Shown here piece after piece: positions 13,351 to 22,226 of a stretch of 36,530 nucleotides of DNA. The stretch covers positions 1 to 36,530 of the IMG/VR virus record IMGVR_UViG_3300025117_000158; one strand, 5' to 3'. The notes below the pieces were generated by a model that did not search any database, was not told the origin of the DNA, and saw only the letters and a program-made list of their open reading frames with translations. The stretch is from a virus. Within the stretch, counting starts at the first letter, position 1. Each line of letters starts with the position of its first letter. The position numbers were made by a program, and so were the translations under genes.

Positions 13351-16182
13351 ATGTTCGGGCAAATGCTTCCTCACGAAGGGTGGATTTGTGTCGCCAAAAG
13401 GCGGGACAAAGGCTTCCAGCACGTCTGGTTCGAGTTTCCCGAGGAGGCGGAAACGTATGCGTTGCAGGAGGACAAGAAGGGCCACGAGATTTACCTCGCG
13501 CAGGTGTCGTTCAAGACGAAGGAGAATCGCCGTCAGGAGAACGTACTTGCTGTCCGTTCTTTCTGGCTGGACATCGACTGCGGCGTTGGGAAACCTTACG
13601 ACACTCAAGGCGATGGAGCGTTTGCACTCAAATCTTTTTGCGTTAATGCGAATCTTCCACTACCTGCCGTGGTCAACTCCGGCAACGGCCTCTACGCCCA
13701 TTGGATCTTAGACGAAGATATCGACCCGGTTTCCTGGAAGGAGACAGCATGCTTACTCAAGCAGGTGTGTATCGCTTGCGATTTCTCGTCCGACGGATCA
13801 CGGACCGCCGACTCCGCTTCCGTCTTACGTCCTGTTGGGACGAGAAACAAAAAGCAGGAAGAGGCGAAGCCGGTTCATCTGGTGGCAGCGGCGAAGGAAG
13901 TATCGTTCGATTCCTTCCGATCTTTATTGGAGGCAGCAGCTACCAAATTCCAAGTGGCAATCCTTCCTGCACCGGCGTCCCCGTCTTTGAACCAAGAATT
14001 TCTACCAGTCTACGACGGTCCCCCAAGCAACGCGGAGCGCATCGCTGAGAAGTGCCCGCAGGTCGCTTACCTCGTACAGAACCAAGCAAAGACCGACGAA
14101 CCGCTCTGGCACGCCCTCATCGGGCTGGCCCGGCATTGCGAAGCGGGGACGGAGTGGGCGCATGAGTGGTCAAAAAACCACCCCGACTACACGGAAGAAG
14201 CCACGGAGACCAAACTCGCGTACCTTATAAAGCGCGGTATCGGTCCTACAACGTGCGCTCGGTTCCGCACATTGAACCCCACGTACTGCGAAGGATGCAG
14301 CCACACCGTTACTTCTCCGATCCAGTTGGGGAAGGTCTACGAGACGGCGGAGCCAACCCTGCCGGTTGAGGAGAAACCAGAACTCCCTGTCGGGTTCGAA
14401 ATTACGGAGCATGGCCTTATCTTCAAGATCCCCGACGAACCTGTCCAGTTCTACGACAACGAACTCTACATCACGGCTCTTGCGTGGGACGAATCTCTCG
14501 GCTACGAGACGGCGACGGTGAAGCACTTCCTGCCCCACGAAGGGTGGAAAGAGTTCAAGTTCAGATCGTCCCTGACGAACGACCCGAAGGGATGCTTGAC
14601 CGCTCTTGCTGATAATCACGTCAAATTAGTTGGGGCAGACCGAAAAAAAGCGATGCTCGTGTACATTGAGAGCTACCTTGCGAAGATCCAGCGAGCGAGG
14701 AAGATGTCCCAACTCGTCTGCCAGATGGGATGGAAAGACGACGGGCGATTCGTCCTTGGGAGGAACGTCATTCTCTCAAACGGCGAAGCCGAGCCGGTTG
14801 CTCTGGCGAAGTCCGTGCCGCAGTCGATCGAGGCATTCCATACGCAGGGGGATCTCAAGCCGTGGGTGGACGCCACGGCCCTTTTCGCCCAGTCCGACGA
14901 CATGTTCCCTCTCGCTTTCGCCTTCTGCGCGGGGGCGTTCGGCGCGCCCCTGATGAAGTTCACCGGATACCCCGGCGCGATGGTGGCAATGCTCGGTGCC
15001 TCGGGCGTGGGCAAGACCCTTGTAGGCACGTGGATCGCATCCACCTACGGTGAGCCAAACCGTCTTATTATGCTCAAAGACGACACGAAAAATGCACTTA
15101 TTGGTCGTCTAGGCGCGTATGGGAACCTGCCCCTGTACATTGACGAGGTCACGAACATCGACCCGGAAGAACTATCCGAACTGACTTACAGGATTACTCA
15201 GGGGCGGGATAAGGCGCGGCTGAACCGGAACGCAACGGAACGGACTATTAATAATCAATGGCAAACATTAGCAGTAGTTTCGTCAAATTCGTCTATTGTC
15301 GATAAGTTATCGGGCATGAAGCAGGACGCCTCCCCCGAGTTAAACCGAGTCCTTGAGTTCTCCGTACCGCAGACGACGCAGCTTAACCGCGACATCGCCA
15401 CAGGGATCTATCGAGTCATCACCGAGAATTACGGCCACGCGGGGATAGAGTACATTAAGTACCTCGTTGCCCATCAAGCCGAGCACCAGGAGAAGATCGA
15501 CAAGATCGTTACTTTGCTCGACGCACAGACGGGGGCCAAGAACGAGGAGCGGTACTGGTCCGCCATCGCCGGAGTGACGCTGTACGGCGCGGCCTGCGCT
15601 CAGAAACTCGGGTTGATCCGGTTCGACGTGAAGCGGCTGTTCACTTGGGTCGTGGAGACGATCAAGGAGATGCGGGTCACGAAGAAGGAAGTGGTCAACA
15701 CGGCCCTTGACAGCCTCGGCCAGATGATCGACGACTTCGCGGACCACCGGCTCATCATCGGCAAGACCGACACAAGCCTTGTCCGTCCTCGCGGGGCGTT
15801 GTTCATCCGCATCGAAGTCGACACCGACTTCCTGTTCATCAGCCGTGGGAAAGTGCAGGAGTGGTGTACGAGGAATCATGCTTCCTACACGGCGATGAAG
15901 AACCACTTAAGCCGCATACGGGTACTAGTGAACGCGAACGCACGAAAGGTCTTAGGCTCCCGGACGGAGTTCGCAGGGTCGCAGCAGCCCGTGTGGGTCC
16001 TCGACCTGAAACATCCGGACATGGGAAAGTACCAGGTGGCATTGACCGACGAAGTGAAGGTGCGGGAGAAGATCGCTCCGCACGAAGAGGACGCCCGCCG
16101 AGCGGACTTGGAGTTGATGCCGAAGGCGCGGGTTTACAAGGGGAAACCGGGATTTCAGAAGAAGGAGGCGGGGATAGGTTAA
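13351..16182 (+). CDS. Primase-helicase: archaeo-eukaryotic primase domain plus AAA+ helicase (DUF927-like)
   Basis: 943 aa from ATG 13351; ATG 13363 is an alternative. No strong Shine-Dalgarno precedes either, so translation may be coupled to the HTH gene. The N-terminal 170 residues match an AEP-type primase: FWLDIDC (D74, D76), NSGNGLYAHW (H117) and VLRPVGTRNKK (158-168). A middle region has CARFRTLNPTYCEGCSH, a likely zinc site. The C-terminal half is an ATPase: GASGVGKT Walker A (549-556), LYIDEVT Walker B (D598, E599) and VVSSNSS sensor-like stretch, as in DUF927/primase-associated helicases. It would unwind DNA and make primers for the polymerase at 3683. Its TAA shares TTAA with the convergent gene. 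Confidence 0.9.
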   Translation: MFGQMLPHEGWICVAKRRDKGFQHVWFEFPEEAETYALQEDKKGHEIYLAQVSFKTKENRRQENVLAVRSFWLDIDCGVGKPYDTQGDGAFALKSFCVNANLPLPAVVNSGNGLYAHWILDEDIDPVSWKETACLLKQVCIACDFSSDGSRTADSASVLRPVGTRNKKQEEAKPVHLVAAAKEVSFDSFRSLLEAAATKFQVAILPAPASPSLNQEFLPVYDGPPSNAERIAEKCPQVAYLVQNQAKTDEPLWHALIGLARHCEAGTEWAHEWSKNHPDYTEEATETKLAYLIKRGIGPTTCARFRTLNPTYCEGCSHTVTSPIQLGKVYETAEPTLPVEEKPELPVGFEITEHGLIFKIPDEPVQFYDNELYITALAWDESLGYETATVKHFLPHEGWKEFKFRSSLTNDPKGCLTALADNHVKLVGADRKKAMLVYIESYLAKIQRARKMSQLVCQMGWKDDGRFVLGRNVILSNGEAEPVALAKSVPQSIEAFHTQGDLKPWVDATALFAQSDDMFPLAFAFCAGAFGAPLMKFTGYPGAMVAMLGASGVGKTLVGTWIASTYGEPNRLIMLKDDTKNALIGRLGAYGNLPLYIDEVTNIDPEELSELTYRITQGRDKARLNRNATERTINNQWQTLAVVSSNSSIVDKLSGMKQDASPELNRVLEFSVPQTTQLNRDIATGIYRVITENYGHAGIEYIKYLVAHQAEHQEKIDKIVTLLDAQTGAKNEERYWSAIAGVTLYGAACAQKLGLIRFDVKRLFTWVVETIKEMRVTKKEVVNTALDSLGQMIDDFADHRLIIGKTDTSLVRPRGALFIRIEVDTDFLFISRGKVQEWCTRNHASYTAMKNHLSRIRVLVNANARKVLGSRTEFAGSQQPVWVLDLKHPDMGKYQVALTDEVKVREKIAPHEEDARRADLELMPKARVYKGKPGFQKKEAGIG

Positions 16183-16379
16183 GCGTTCCCCGTCGGGTAT
16201 AGAAAGATCCCATCCGACTTGTCCTTCTTGAGCAGTTCTTTCTTAAGTCCGTGTTCTTTCACGAGATGTTCAAGTATGGTCGATTCCTCATGCCTCGTAA
16301 TTTCGTCACAGACAACGCAACGCCAAGACAGTTCGCCTGTCACATGCCCCACCGGGTAGGCGCACATCTCGATAAGCAC
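16179..16379 (-). CDS. Small C2H2-type zinc-finger protein
   Basis: 66 aa on the minus strand from GTG 16379, which shares its G with the previous stop (TAGTG); GGGAGGGTGGAGA lies just upstream. A longer reading to 16460 would overlap the beta-helix gene and is less likely. The core WRCVVCDEITRHEESTILEH (then LVKEHG) has C-x2-C and H-x4-H, a single zinc finger, followed by a Lys-rich tail. It is the last gene of the late arm. Its TAA overlaps the TAA of the plus-strand primase-helicase. It may bind nucleic acid; the role is unknown. Confidence 0.65.
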   Translation of the reverse strand: MLIEMCAYPVGHVTGELSWRCVVCDEITRHEESTILEHLVKEHGLKKELLKKDKSDGIFLYPTGNA

Positions 16380-18283
16380 TATCTCCACCCTCCCCTTCCG
16401 CCCGCCCTTTTCCGCGCCCGGCTCGTATCTGCAGCGTACGTTTTGGTTGTCACCCCCCACGAATCGCTTACCCCGCCGATGGTCACGGTGCAGGTGATCG
16501 TCGCGTTGTGGGACGCAGAGGACGTTGTGTGCAGGGCCACCACGTTATCGAGGCCCACGGTTCCCGCGTCGGAGGTGAACGCCGCCCCGTCAATGCTGTA
16601 CTCGCACCCAGTCCCGCTTACGGTGATCGCTGGCGTCTGCCCTGCGTCTATCCCGGCTACGGTCACGTTGTCGGGGGAGGGGGTGAGCGTGGACAGTTCC
16701 GCTCCGGTTACGTCCGCGCCGAAGGAGAAGGCGGAGGGGGTACCATCCCCGGAACCGTACTCATATGCTCCGATATCGAACGCCGCGCCCGCAGGACGGG
16801 CGTTTCCGGCGTAGTCGGTAATGAAATACGCCGACAGGTCGGCACCATTGTCGATGGCCGTACTACCCACCTGAAGCGAGTAGTCGCCGCTGCCAACGAA
16901 CAGCGGATCAACGTATTGGCTTGTCGCATCAAACCCCGCCGCTTGCCATTGCGCCCACGTCCAGTAATCGCCGGGGGCGGTTGGGCTGGATTCGTCCTGA
17001 TGGAACATATAACTCTCTGTTCCGGTGTTTATGTTGTAGTAAACATTGTTGTCTATCGTGTACCCATCGGTTGTGAACGCAGTGCTGTAACTGGCGATGC
17101 CGTACTTCGATGAAGCAACGATGTTGTTTTTAACTTCCGTGTTAGTAGAAGAAAGCATCATCCCTGCGCCAACTGATGATGATTTTCCAACAACAGTATT
17201 ATTGTAAATCAAGTGACCGTCTGTGCTGCCCCCCGTAGATATTCCCCAATGATTCGTTGAACTAACACCTCCGTCTATATAGACAAGAAGGTTATTGTAA
17301 ATTCTGCACGAAGCCCCATTGGTTCCAGATGCTCCTCCTCCGTAGGTACAATAGATAAACGCGGTAGGAGAACCCTTACCCAAATCGCCGTGGATATAAT
17401 TATTGAAGATTAAAGGTTGGAACGCGGCTACGTTTGTACGAGGTTGGTATAGTATCATCCCGTCCGTGTGGTACCTGTCCGTCTTGTCCGTGCAGTACGC
17501 CGCGTTCGCGGGGCATTGCCAGTTCAGCCACTCGGAGATGTCGTTCCCTGAAATAACCACGTTGGTCGCGTTGGTATTCGTCCCCCCGGACGCCATCGCG
17601 ATGCCCCAACAGTGGTCGGTGATTATATTATTGGAGAAGGTGATCGTATCGAGCGTGTCGGAGTCGAAGTCGTACCGGATTCCGGCACGGGACGCCTTCA
17701 GGGTATTGTTGTCTATAAGGATATTGTTCCCGCTGCCCGAGAGAAGGATATCGTTCGTGTTCACCCCGCCGCCGTCTGTGGACGCCGGGTCACTTCCGCC
17801 GTTTTGGTACACATTGTCGATGGTAAGTTTCTGGATTGTGATGTGATCGGACGCGGATATATTGATCCCGTTGGACGCCTGCTGATTGTCGAGAGCCGTG
17901 CCGTTTGCCGTGTTCTGGATGATGCCTGCGTTGTTCCCGTCGATGGTGATGTAGGACTTCCCCGAAATCTGAATCGCTCCGTTCGTGCCCCAATACGGAG
18001 CCGTAAGTACCCCGTCGGCCTCGAAGACGACGGTCAGGACATTCCCGGCGGTTCCCGAAGGAGGCGTCAACTTCGTGCTTCCCGCCGTACCGGTGAACGT
18101 GCCGCAGAGATGATAGGTATTGCCCCCGACGGCATTGGAGTTAAACCACGATGCAGAATGGGCGTTCGCGCAATCGGCCCCCGTATCCCCTCCGGAGGTA
18201 GCATCGGTGATGTAGACATCGGCAGCGGACGCGATGGAGGCGAACAGGCAGAGCGCAAGGACCGTGAATAGTCGCTTCATCAT
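16379..18283 (-). CDS. Secreted-type right-handed beta-helix protein (tail spike or surface protein)
   Basis: 634 aa from ATG 18283 (overlapping the previous TGA; GGGGGA upstream). Residues 1-20 are a Sec signal peptide (MMKRLFTVLALCLFASIASA) with an A-x-A cleavage site. Residues of about 90-420 are parallel beta-helix coils (ITIDGNNAGI, HITIQKLTIDNV, NILIDNNTL, HLIYNNTVVG). Then comes the 'DPLF...DYSL...AIDNGAD...GNARP...FDIGAYEY' signature of choice-of-anchor Q proteins. A C-terminal Ig-like module follows (VTVAGIDAGQTPAITVSGTG, ATITCTVTIGGVSDSWGVTT). These domains are typical of bacterial extracellular proteins. In this position it is most simply a receptor-binding or polysaccharide-degrading fibre, but the signal peptide is odd for that. 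Confidence 0.8.
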   Translation of the reverse strand: MMKRLFTVLALCLFASIASAADVYITDATSGGDTGADCANAHSASWFNSNAVGGNTYHLCGTFTGTAGSTKLTPPSGTAGNVLTVVFEADGVLTAPYWGTNGAIQISGKSYITIDGNNAGIIQNTANGTALDNQQASNGINISASDHITIQKLTIDNVYQNGGSDPASTDGGGVNTNDILLSGSGNNILIDNNTLKASRAGIRYDFDSDTLDTITFSNNIITDHCWGIAMASGGTNTNATNVVISGNDISEWLNWQCPANAAYCTDKTDRYHTDGMILYQPRTNVAAFQPLIFNNYIHGDLGKGSPTAFIYCTYGGGASGTNGASCRIYNNLLVYIDGGVSSTNHWGISTGGSTDGHLIYNNTVVGKSSSVGAGMMLSSTNTEVKNNIVASSKYGIASYSTAFTTDGYTIDNNVYYNINTGTESYMFHQDESSPTAPGDYWTWAQWQAAGFDATSQYVDPLFVGSGDYSLQVGSTAIDNGADLSAYFITDYAGNARPAGAAFDIGAYEYGSGDGTPSAFSFGADVTGAELSTLTPSPDNVTVAGIDAGQTPAITVSGTGCEYSIDGAAFTSDAGTVGLDNVVALHTTSSASHNATITCTVTIGGVSDSWGVTTKTYAADTSRARKRAGGRGGWR

Positions 18284-19377
18284 TCCCCCGTGATCGCCTT
18301 CACGCTGAAGTCGTCCAGATAAATCCCGCCGTTGTTGTTCGCTCCGGCCTCCGTGCAGACGAAGTATCTAAAAGTGGAACTGTACGTTACGTCCCATCCG
18401 TATTCGGCGTAGGTTGTGGTGGCCGCGGCTAACGACATAGTATGGTTCGTGGTGTTAGCCGCGCCGGTGCTTGTATTGCTGTGCCCGCACTGCCACGCAT
18501 CCCCTGCGTCCCCGCCCCCTTCAGCCGCCGTGATATGACGCGCCCAAAAACGCACCACGTATTTCGTCCCGTCCTGAAGGGAGAACGGCGCGAACGCGAG
18601 GTCTATGTTGAATCCGTTATTCGCGGCGGAGCTTGTCATTGCATTTGCGAGAATGTGGTATGAACCGCCGTGCGGCCCGGTGCCATCCGATGTGAACGAG
18701 TTTAGGGTATTTATATTGCTCCACCCGGTCGTGGCGTTTGCCTCTGCACCTATGGCTGCGGCGTTGGCAGCGGTGTGAAGTTCATCCCCTGAACATGGAG
18801 TTGCCGCCTTGATGGACACGTTGTCGATATACATGCCGCCGTCATCGGACGCACTGGCTTCCTTGCAACCAAGCGTGTCCTCGGTGCCATTTGACAGGAA
18901 ATATACGGAGTAATGGGTATAGGCGTCCGCCGTATTATCTATAGTCCAATTCATTATTTGGTAGGTATCGGTTGACGCGCCAAATCCACACGACCACGCT
19001 CCACCGGTCCCGTTGTGCCGAAGACCGAACGCTATCTTGTACAGCGTCCCGCCTGTCAAGCCAAGGGAGCCGAGCGCGTAGGAAACCTTCCCTCCGTTAG
19101 CGTTTGCGATTGCGCTGATGTGATAGGTGCCCAAACTCGGCGCGGTCGTAGAGGATTCAAACGTGCCGGTCCCTGCTGCGGCCCATCCGGTCGTGGCGTT
19201 GGCCTCAGACACCCCCGCAGGGGAAGAGGCCGTCTGCGTTGTGTTGAGTTCCGCGCCGTAGGAGGCAACACACCCCCCCGCCGCCGTTCCCCCAATCATC
19301 ATCATCGTCGCGCCGCCCCCGGCGAACGAGGAAGAGGCTACCAGCAGGATCAGGAGTGCGAAGAGTAGTTTCCTCAT
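18280..19377 (-). CDS. Signal-peptide protein with two tandem CBM-like jelly-roll domains
   Basis: 365 aa from ATG 19377, which overlaps the previous TGA; an extension to 19422 is open but lies in the upstream gene. MRKLLFALLILLVASSSFAG is a Sec signal peptide. The mature part holds two copies of one domain, about 55-205 and 210-365. Shared landmarks: ELNTTQT / ELHTAAN, SEANATTGW / AEANATTGW, GTYHISAIANA / GSYHILANAM, LYKIAFGLRHN / KYVVRFWARHI, WSCGFG / WQCGHS, and MYIDNVSIKA / IYLDDFSVKA. This is the pattern of CBM4/9-like carbohydrate-binding jelly rolls. Paired Cys residues suggest disulfides, hence folding outside the cytoplasm. Likely a glycan-binding fibre or secreted adhesin. Confidence 0.75.
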   Translation of the reverse strand: MRKLLFALLILLVASSSFAGGGATMMMIGGTAAGGCVASYGAELNTTQTASSPAGVSEANATTGWAAAGTGTFESSTTAPSLGTYHISAIANANGGKVSYALGSLGLTGGTLYKIAFGLRHNGTGGAWSCGFGASTDTYQIMNWTIDNTADAYTHYSVYFLSNGTEDTLGCKEASASDDGGMYIDNVSIKAATPCSGDELHTAANAAAIGAEANATTGWSNINTLNSFTSDGTGPHGGSYHILANAMTSSAANNGFNIDLAFAPFSLQDGTKYVVRFWARHITAAEGGGDAGDAWQCGHSNTSTGAANTTNHTMSLAAATTTYAEYGWDVTYSSTFRYFVCTEAGANNNGGIYLDDFSVKAITGE

Positions 19378-20387
19378 GGGGTGGCCTGCGTCCACGTGCC
19401 CTGCTTTCCGGCCACTCTCCACTTAACCGCCGACGTTGCGATCACGCAGATGTAGTCTCCCGCCGCCTCTGCCGTCGTGTTGATGATGGCTTCCCCGGCG
19501 TCCATCGTGACCCCGGCGAGGACAAACGTGTCGGAACCGTCCAACTCCAGCGTGATCTCCAACGCGCCCTCGGTGGCGATACAGGTGGACATGCCGGTTG
19601 CGGCGGCGGGTAGCGTTACCGTACCTGCCGTGGTGATCGTGTTCCACGATCCGTAGACTTGCGAGACTGTTGGAGACACCACGTTGTCGAGGATCATGAT
19701 GCCGCCGGTAATCGTGCCGGTGGTGGCAAAGTTGAGCGTATGCGCCGCCCCGGAGGTGAAGACCTCCAACGTGGCCGTGTTGTCGTTATTTCTCACCTTC
19801 ATCGCCTGTAACGTGTTGTCGAACCACAGCCGCCCAGCCTTCAAATAAGCATCGTCCAACGCGCCCGCATTCACCGCCTCAAGGAAGCAATCGTTGTCGG
19901 TTGCGGTGCAGGGGGAAATGATCTCGGCGGTGACGGTGTTGAAGACTACGTTGTCGGTCGTCTTTACGTCCTGATTCATCGCGTACAGTTCGTATTGTCC
20001 TTGCCCTGTCGACAGAGTAGTAGCCGTCGCAACCCCCAACGTCGGGGTCGTGAAGGAGGGGGAGATGAGCGGAGCGTAGGCAGATAGGTCGATCTTCGTC
20101 GCATCAATCGCGGCAGATGCGCTAATATCAGCATCCACGATCGTCCCGTCTGCGATCTTCCCGGTGGCGATCGTATTGTCGAGGAGTTTCGCATTCGTCA
20201 CCGAGTTGTCCGTCAGCGACAGCGCGGGGGTCGAGGTACCGGTCGCTACGCCAATCATCGAATCGCCGGTTACTTCGGTGACGGTGCCGGAAGTCCCGCC
20301 TCCTTGTATCCCGCCTTCACCGAGGCAGAAAGCGACAACAGGGATCAAGGCACAGAGAGCGATAAGGAGAAAGATTGTTTTCTTCAT
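19374..20387 (-). CDS. Tail-fibre-like protein with N-terminal signal peptide
   Basis: 337 aa from ATG 20387 with AGGTGAT upstream; GTG 20396, directly after the previous TAG, would add MIN. The N-terminus MKKTIFLLIALCALIPVVAF is a hydrophobic signal or anchor; the following Cys lacks a proper lipobox. A Gly/Ser/Thr-rich body follows, with heptad-like phage-fibre text (NAKLLDNTIATGKIADGTIV, DADISASAAIDATKIDLSAY), typical of trimeric fibre shafts. A C-terminal beta domain (TITTAGTVTLPAAATG to VIATSAVKWRVAG) resembles fibre-tip domains. Predicted role: host recognition. As with its neighbours, the signal peptide is unexpected for a virion part assembled in the cytoplasm. Confidence 0.72.
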   Translation of the reverse strand: MKKTIFLLIALCALIPVVAFCLGEGGIQGGGTSGTVTEVTGDSMIGVATGTSTPALSLTDNSVTNAKLLDNTIATGKIADGTIVDADISASAAIDATKIDLSAYAPLISPSFTTPTLGVATATTLSTGQGQYELYAMNQDVKTTDNVVFNTVTAEIISPCTATDNDCFLEAVNAGALDDAYLKAGRLWFDNTLQAMKVRNNDNTATLEVFTSGAAHTLNFATTGTITGGIMILDNVVSPTVSQVYGSWNTITTAGTVTLPAAATGMSTCIATEGALEITLELDGSDTFVLAGVTMDAGEAIINTTAEAAGDYICVIATSAVKWRVAGKQGTWTQATP

Positions 20388-20396
20388 GTTTATCAC

Positions 20397-20993
20397 CTAC
20401 TTGTAGAAGAACGTGCATTGGATTGTCGAGGCAGAAGCAGACGTATAATCCACGCACTTAAACGACCGAATTGCTTTCGGATCTCGAAGCATCCAGTTAC
20501 CACCAGCGGCGATGGGCTGTCCAACCAATGCTGTCTGATCGGGCTTGGCACCGGAGATATCCACCAGCGCGGTCTGTGCGTACACGTTAATTAGCGCGGC
20601 GGTCGCGTTCTTCTTGTAGAACTGCTTGTTCACGTACTCATCGTAGGCGCAGAGCCTTGAGTTCGCGGCGATCGTGGCGTCGTTGGTCCCACCGGCGACC
20701 TTGATGTTCTCGCTCTGAAACGACCCATGCTGGCTATTGATGATGAAGTGTCCTGCGGCATCCCCACCCGCCCACGTACCGGAGTCAAGCGTTACGAACA
20801 GAACCCGCGCCTTCGCAGCGCCGGTCGCGCCGACGATCCAGTCTCCAACGGCAACTTCCGTTGTGCCGCCGGAGGTATATGCCAGATACCTTTCGCAGTA
20901 CGTATACATCTCCGAGTTCAAAGACGTAATCGTGTCTCCTGGAACGACCTTCTGGTGGGTCAAAGCCTCTCCGTAATATTCAAGAACAAACAT
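20397..20993 (-). CDS. Hypothetical virion-associated protein
   Basis: 198 aa from ATG 20993 with a strong AAGGAGGT Shine-Dalgarno. There is no signal peptide, unlike its neighbours. The sequence is beta-rich with small residues (LAYTSGGTTEVAVGDWIVGA, then GAAKARVLFVTLDSGTW) and ends in SASTIQCTFFYK. Central stretches such as VAVGDWIVGATGAAKARV resemble small phage fibre or decoration domains. Not assigned to a family. It heads the block of fibre-type genes that follow (20387 down to 16379). Confidence 0.6.
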   Translation of the reverse strand: MFVLEYYGEALTHQKVVPGDTITSLNSEMYTYCERYLAYTSGGTTEVAVGDWIVGATGAAKARVLFVTLDSGTWAGGDAAGHFIINSQHGSFQSENIKVAGGTNDATIAANSRLCAYDEYVNKQFYKKNATAALINVYAQTALVDISGAKPDQTALVGQPIAAGGNWMLRDPKAIRSFKCVDYTSASASTIQCTFFYK

Positions 20994-21070
20994 GGCCTAC
21001 CTCCTTGCGGGACTTTTCCCGTCCCCGCCGGTTGATGTGTTTCTACTTTACCATGTCGGTAACGACCGGT

Positions 21071-21343
21071 CTACTTTCCGAATATCGTCGGAAGGTATGA
21101 TTTCAGCAGAATCACGATGATGCCCCCGAGTGCGCCGATCACCAATGCCATAAGACGGTCCAGTTTGTTGAATAACTTGTCTCCCATCGCACCACGCTCC
21201 TTTACTTCAGCGATAAGATCCTGTCGCAACTCGTTCGATACCTTTTCATGCCACTCCTTGTGACCGCAGCCTTCCTTGGCGAGATTGGTTATGTCCCTGC
21301 GCATGTCCTTGATATCTACCCATACATTGTCACCGTTCGCCAA
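21071..21343 (-). CDS. XhlA-like membrane protein, probable lysis accessory
   Basis: 90 aa from TTG 21343, six bases after a GGAGG that itself overlaps the previous gene's stop; the open extension to 21451 lies inside that gene. The protein has an amphipathic helix (NVWVDIKDMRRDITNLAKEG and onward) and a single C-terminal transmembrane segment (LMALVIGALGGIIVILLKSY). This is the layout of XhlA-type hemolysin/holin-associated proteins that dock the endolysin system to the inner membrane. The endolysin gene lies 1.5 kb upstream in the same transcript. Exact function is inferred from layout and place only. Confidence 0.6.
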   Translation of the reverse strand: MANGDNVWVDIKDMRRDITNLAKEGCGHKEWHEKVSNELRQDLIAEVKERGAMGDKLFNKLDRLMALVIGALGGIIVILLKSYLPTIFGK

Positions 21344-21353
21344 GGTTGCCTCC

Positions 21354-21938
21354 CTAAAATCTGAAGTCGGCCAGAACAGCACCGCCGAAATCGGCCCCAC
21401 TAAGATCAGTCCTCTGACCGTATCCGCGAATCTCCACCGTGACAGGGCCAATCCTTAATGGTCTCGCGTAGATCTCGCCAATGACGAATCCTCCGGTCCC
21501 CATGCCCGCCCTGACGCCGAACTCCTTCTGGATGGCGAAGAAGGGGGGCGTCGCCGCCCTGTACTCGATCGATCCCGTTCCTACCCCGTCCTGATACCGT
21601 AGGATGCCCGTGGCCGTCCCTCCGGCGGGGGAGGGGGGTATCTTCGCCGACGCGATGACGTGCGCCGAGTTATCGGCGGCGGTCGCCGGAGTCAGCGCCC
21701 CCGGGACCTTTTCGAGATACTTTATCGTTTCGATGACCCGTACCCTTTCGGGGCCGGGGATGTAGATCCGCTCGATGGTCGCCGCCGGGTCCTTCGGCTG
21801 GACTGCTACTGTCGGGGCGTTCGACCACGGTTTGAGGGAGTCCGGGGCAAACTTGGCATAGGCAAAAAACAGAACTGCGATAAGGGCAATAGCCCCCACG
21901 TTGTTCTGTAGGACAAATGGCCCGATCTTTTTCCACAT
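21354..21938 (-). CDS. Membrane-anchored hypothetical protein, lysis region
   Basis: 194 aa from ATG 21938 with GGAGGCGAGG upstream. One N-terminal transmembrane segment (GAIALIAVLFFAYAKFAPDS) is followed by an extracytoplasmic Pro-rich part (IERIYIPGPERVRVIETIKY) and a C-terminal beta-rich half (FGVRAGMGTGGFVIGEIYAR, then VEIRGYGQ). The single anchor and periplasmic extension are compatible with a spanin-like role, but no clear coiled coil or lipobox partner supports this. I cannot assign it. It sits between a holin-like gene and the XhlA-like gene. Confidence 0.6.
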   Translation of the reverse strand: MWKKIGPFVLQNNVGAIALIAVLFFAYAKFAPDSLKPWSNAPTVAVQPKDPAATIERIYIPGPERVRVIETIKYLEKVPGALTPATAADNSAHVIASAKIPPSPAGGTATGILRYQDGVGTGSIEYRAATPPFFAIQKEFGVRAGMGTGGFVIGEIYARPLRIGPVTVEIRGYGQRTDLSGADFGGAVLADFRF

Positions 21939-21947
21939 CCTCGCCTC

Positions 21948-22226
21948 CTACCCCGCCGGGGGTTTCTCGGGCGGCTTATCCGCCGGGGAATTGTACCGGC
22001 TGTCCATGTAATACTCGGCCCCCTTGCGGACGACGAATACCCCGAGGATGAACGCATAGACCCCGAGAGGGACCGCCACGTACCACGCCGGGGCTTTCCA
22101 GCCGTTCTTCACGAACTCCCCGAGGGCCATGATGGTGACGGCGACGGTCGCCATTCCGACATAGACCCCGCCCCGCTGGTCGAACGCCGCCGACATGATC
22201 CTCTGGAACCAGTTCTGTTCGGCCAT
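21948..22226 (-). CDS. Small two-span membrane protein, holin candidate
   Basis: 92 aa from ATG 22226 (overlapping the previous TGA; GGGAGGTGAAG upstream). The extension to 22241 is not needed. Two hydrophobic spans are visible: VYVGMATVAVTIMALGEFV and WYVAVPLGVYAFILGVFVV, joined by a short loop (KNGWKAPA), with a charged, Pro-rich C-terminus (SPADKPPEKPP). Size, two spans and nearness to the SleB endolysin make it the best holin candidate in the window. Confidence 0.65.
   Translation of the reverse strand: MAEQNWFQRIMSAAFDQRGGVYVGMATVAVTIMALGEFVKNGWKAPAWYVAVPLGVYAFILGVFVVRKGAEYYMDSRYNSPADKPPEKPPAG

Noticed and set aside
17403-18271. Plus-strand ORFs opposite the beta-helix gene
   Set aside because: Antisense to a gene with clear domains and signal peptide; no ribosome site and no recognisable motif.
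20994-21070. Terminator or promoter in the gap upstream of the 20397-20993 gene
   Set aside because: Only a 5-bp CGGGA/TCCCG hairpin and a TACC/GGTA repeat are present, with no T-run and no convincing -35/-10 pair.
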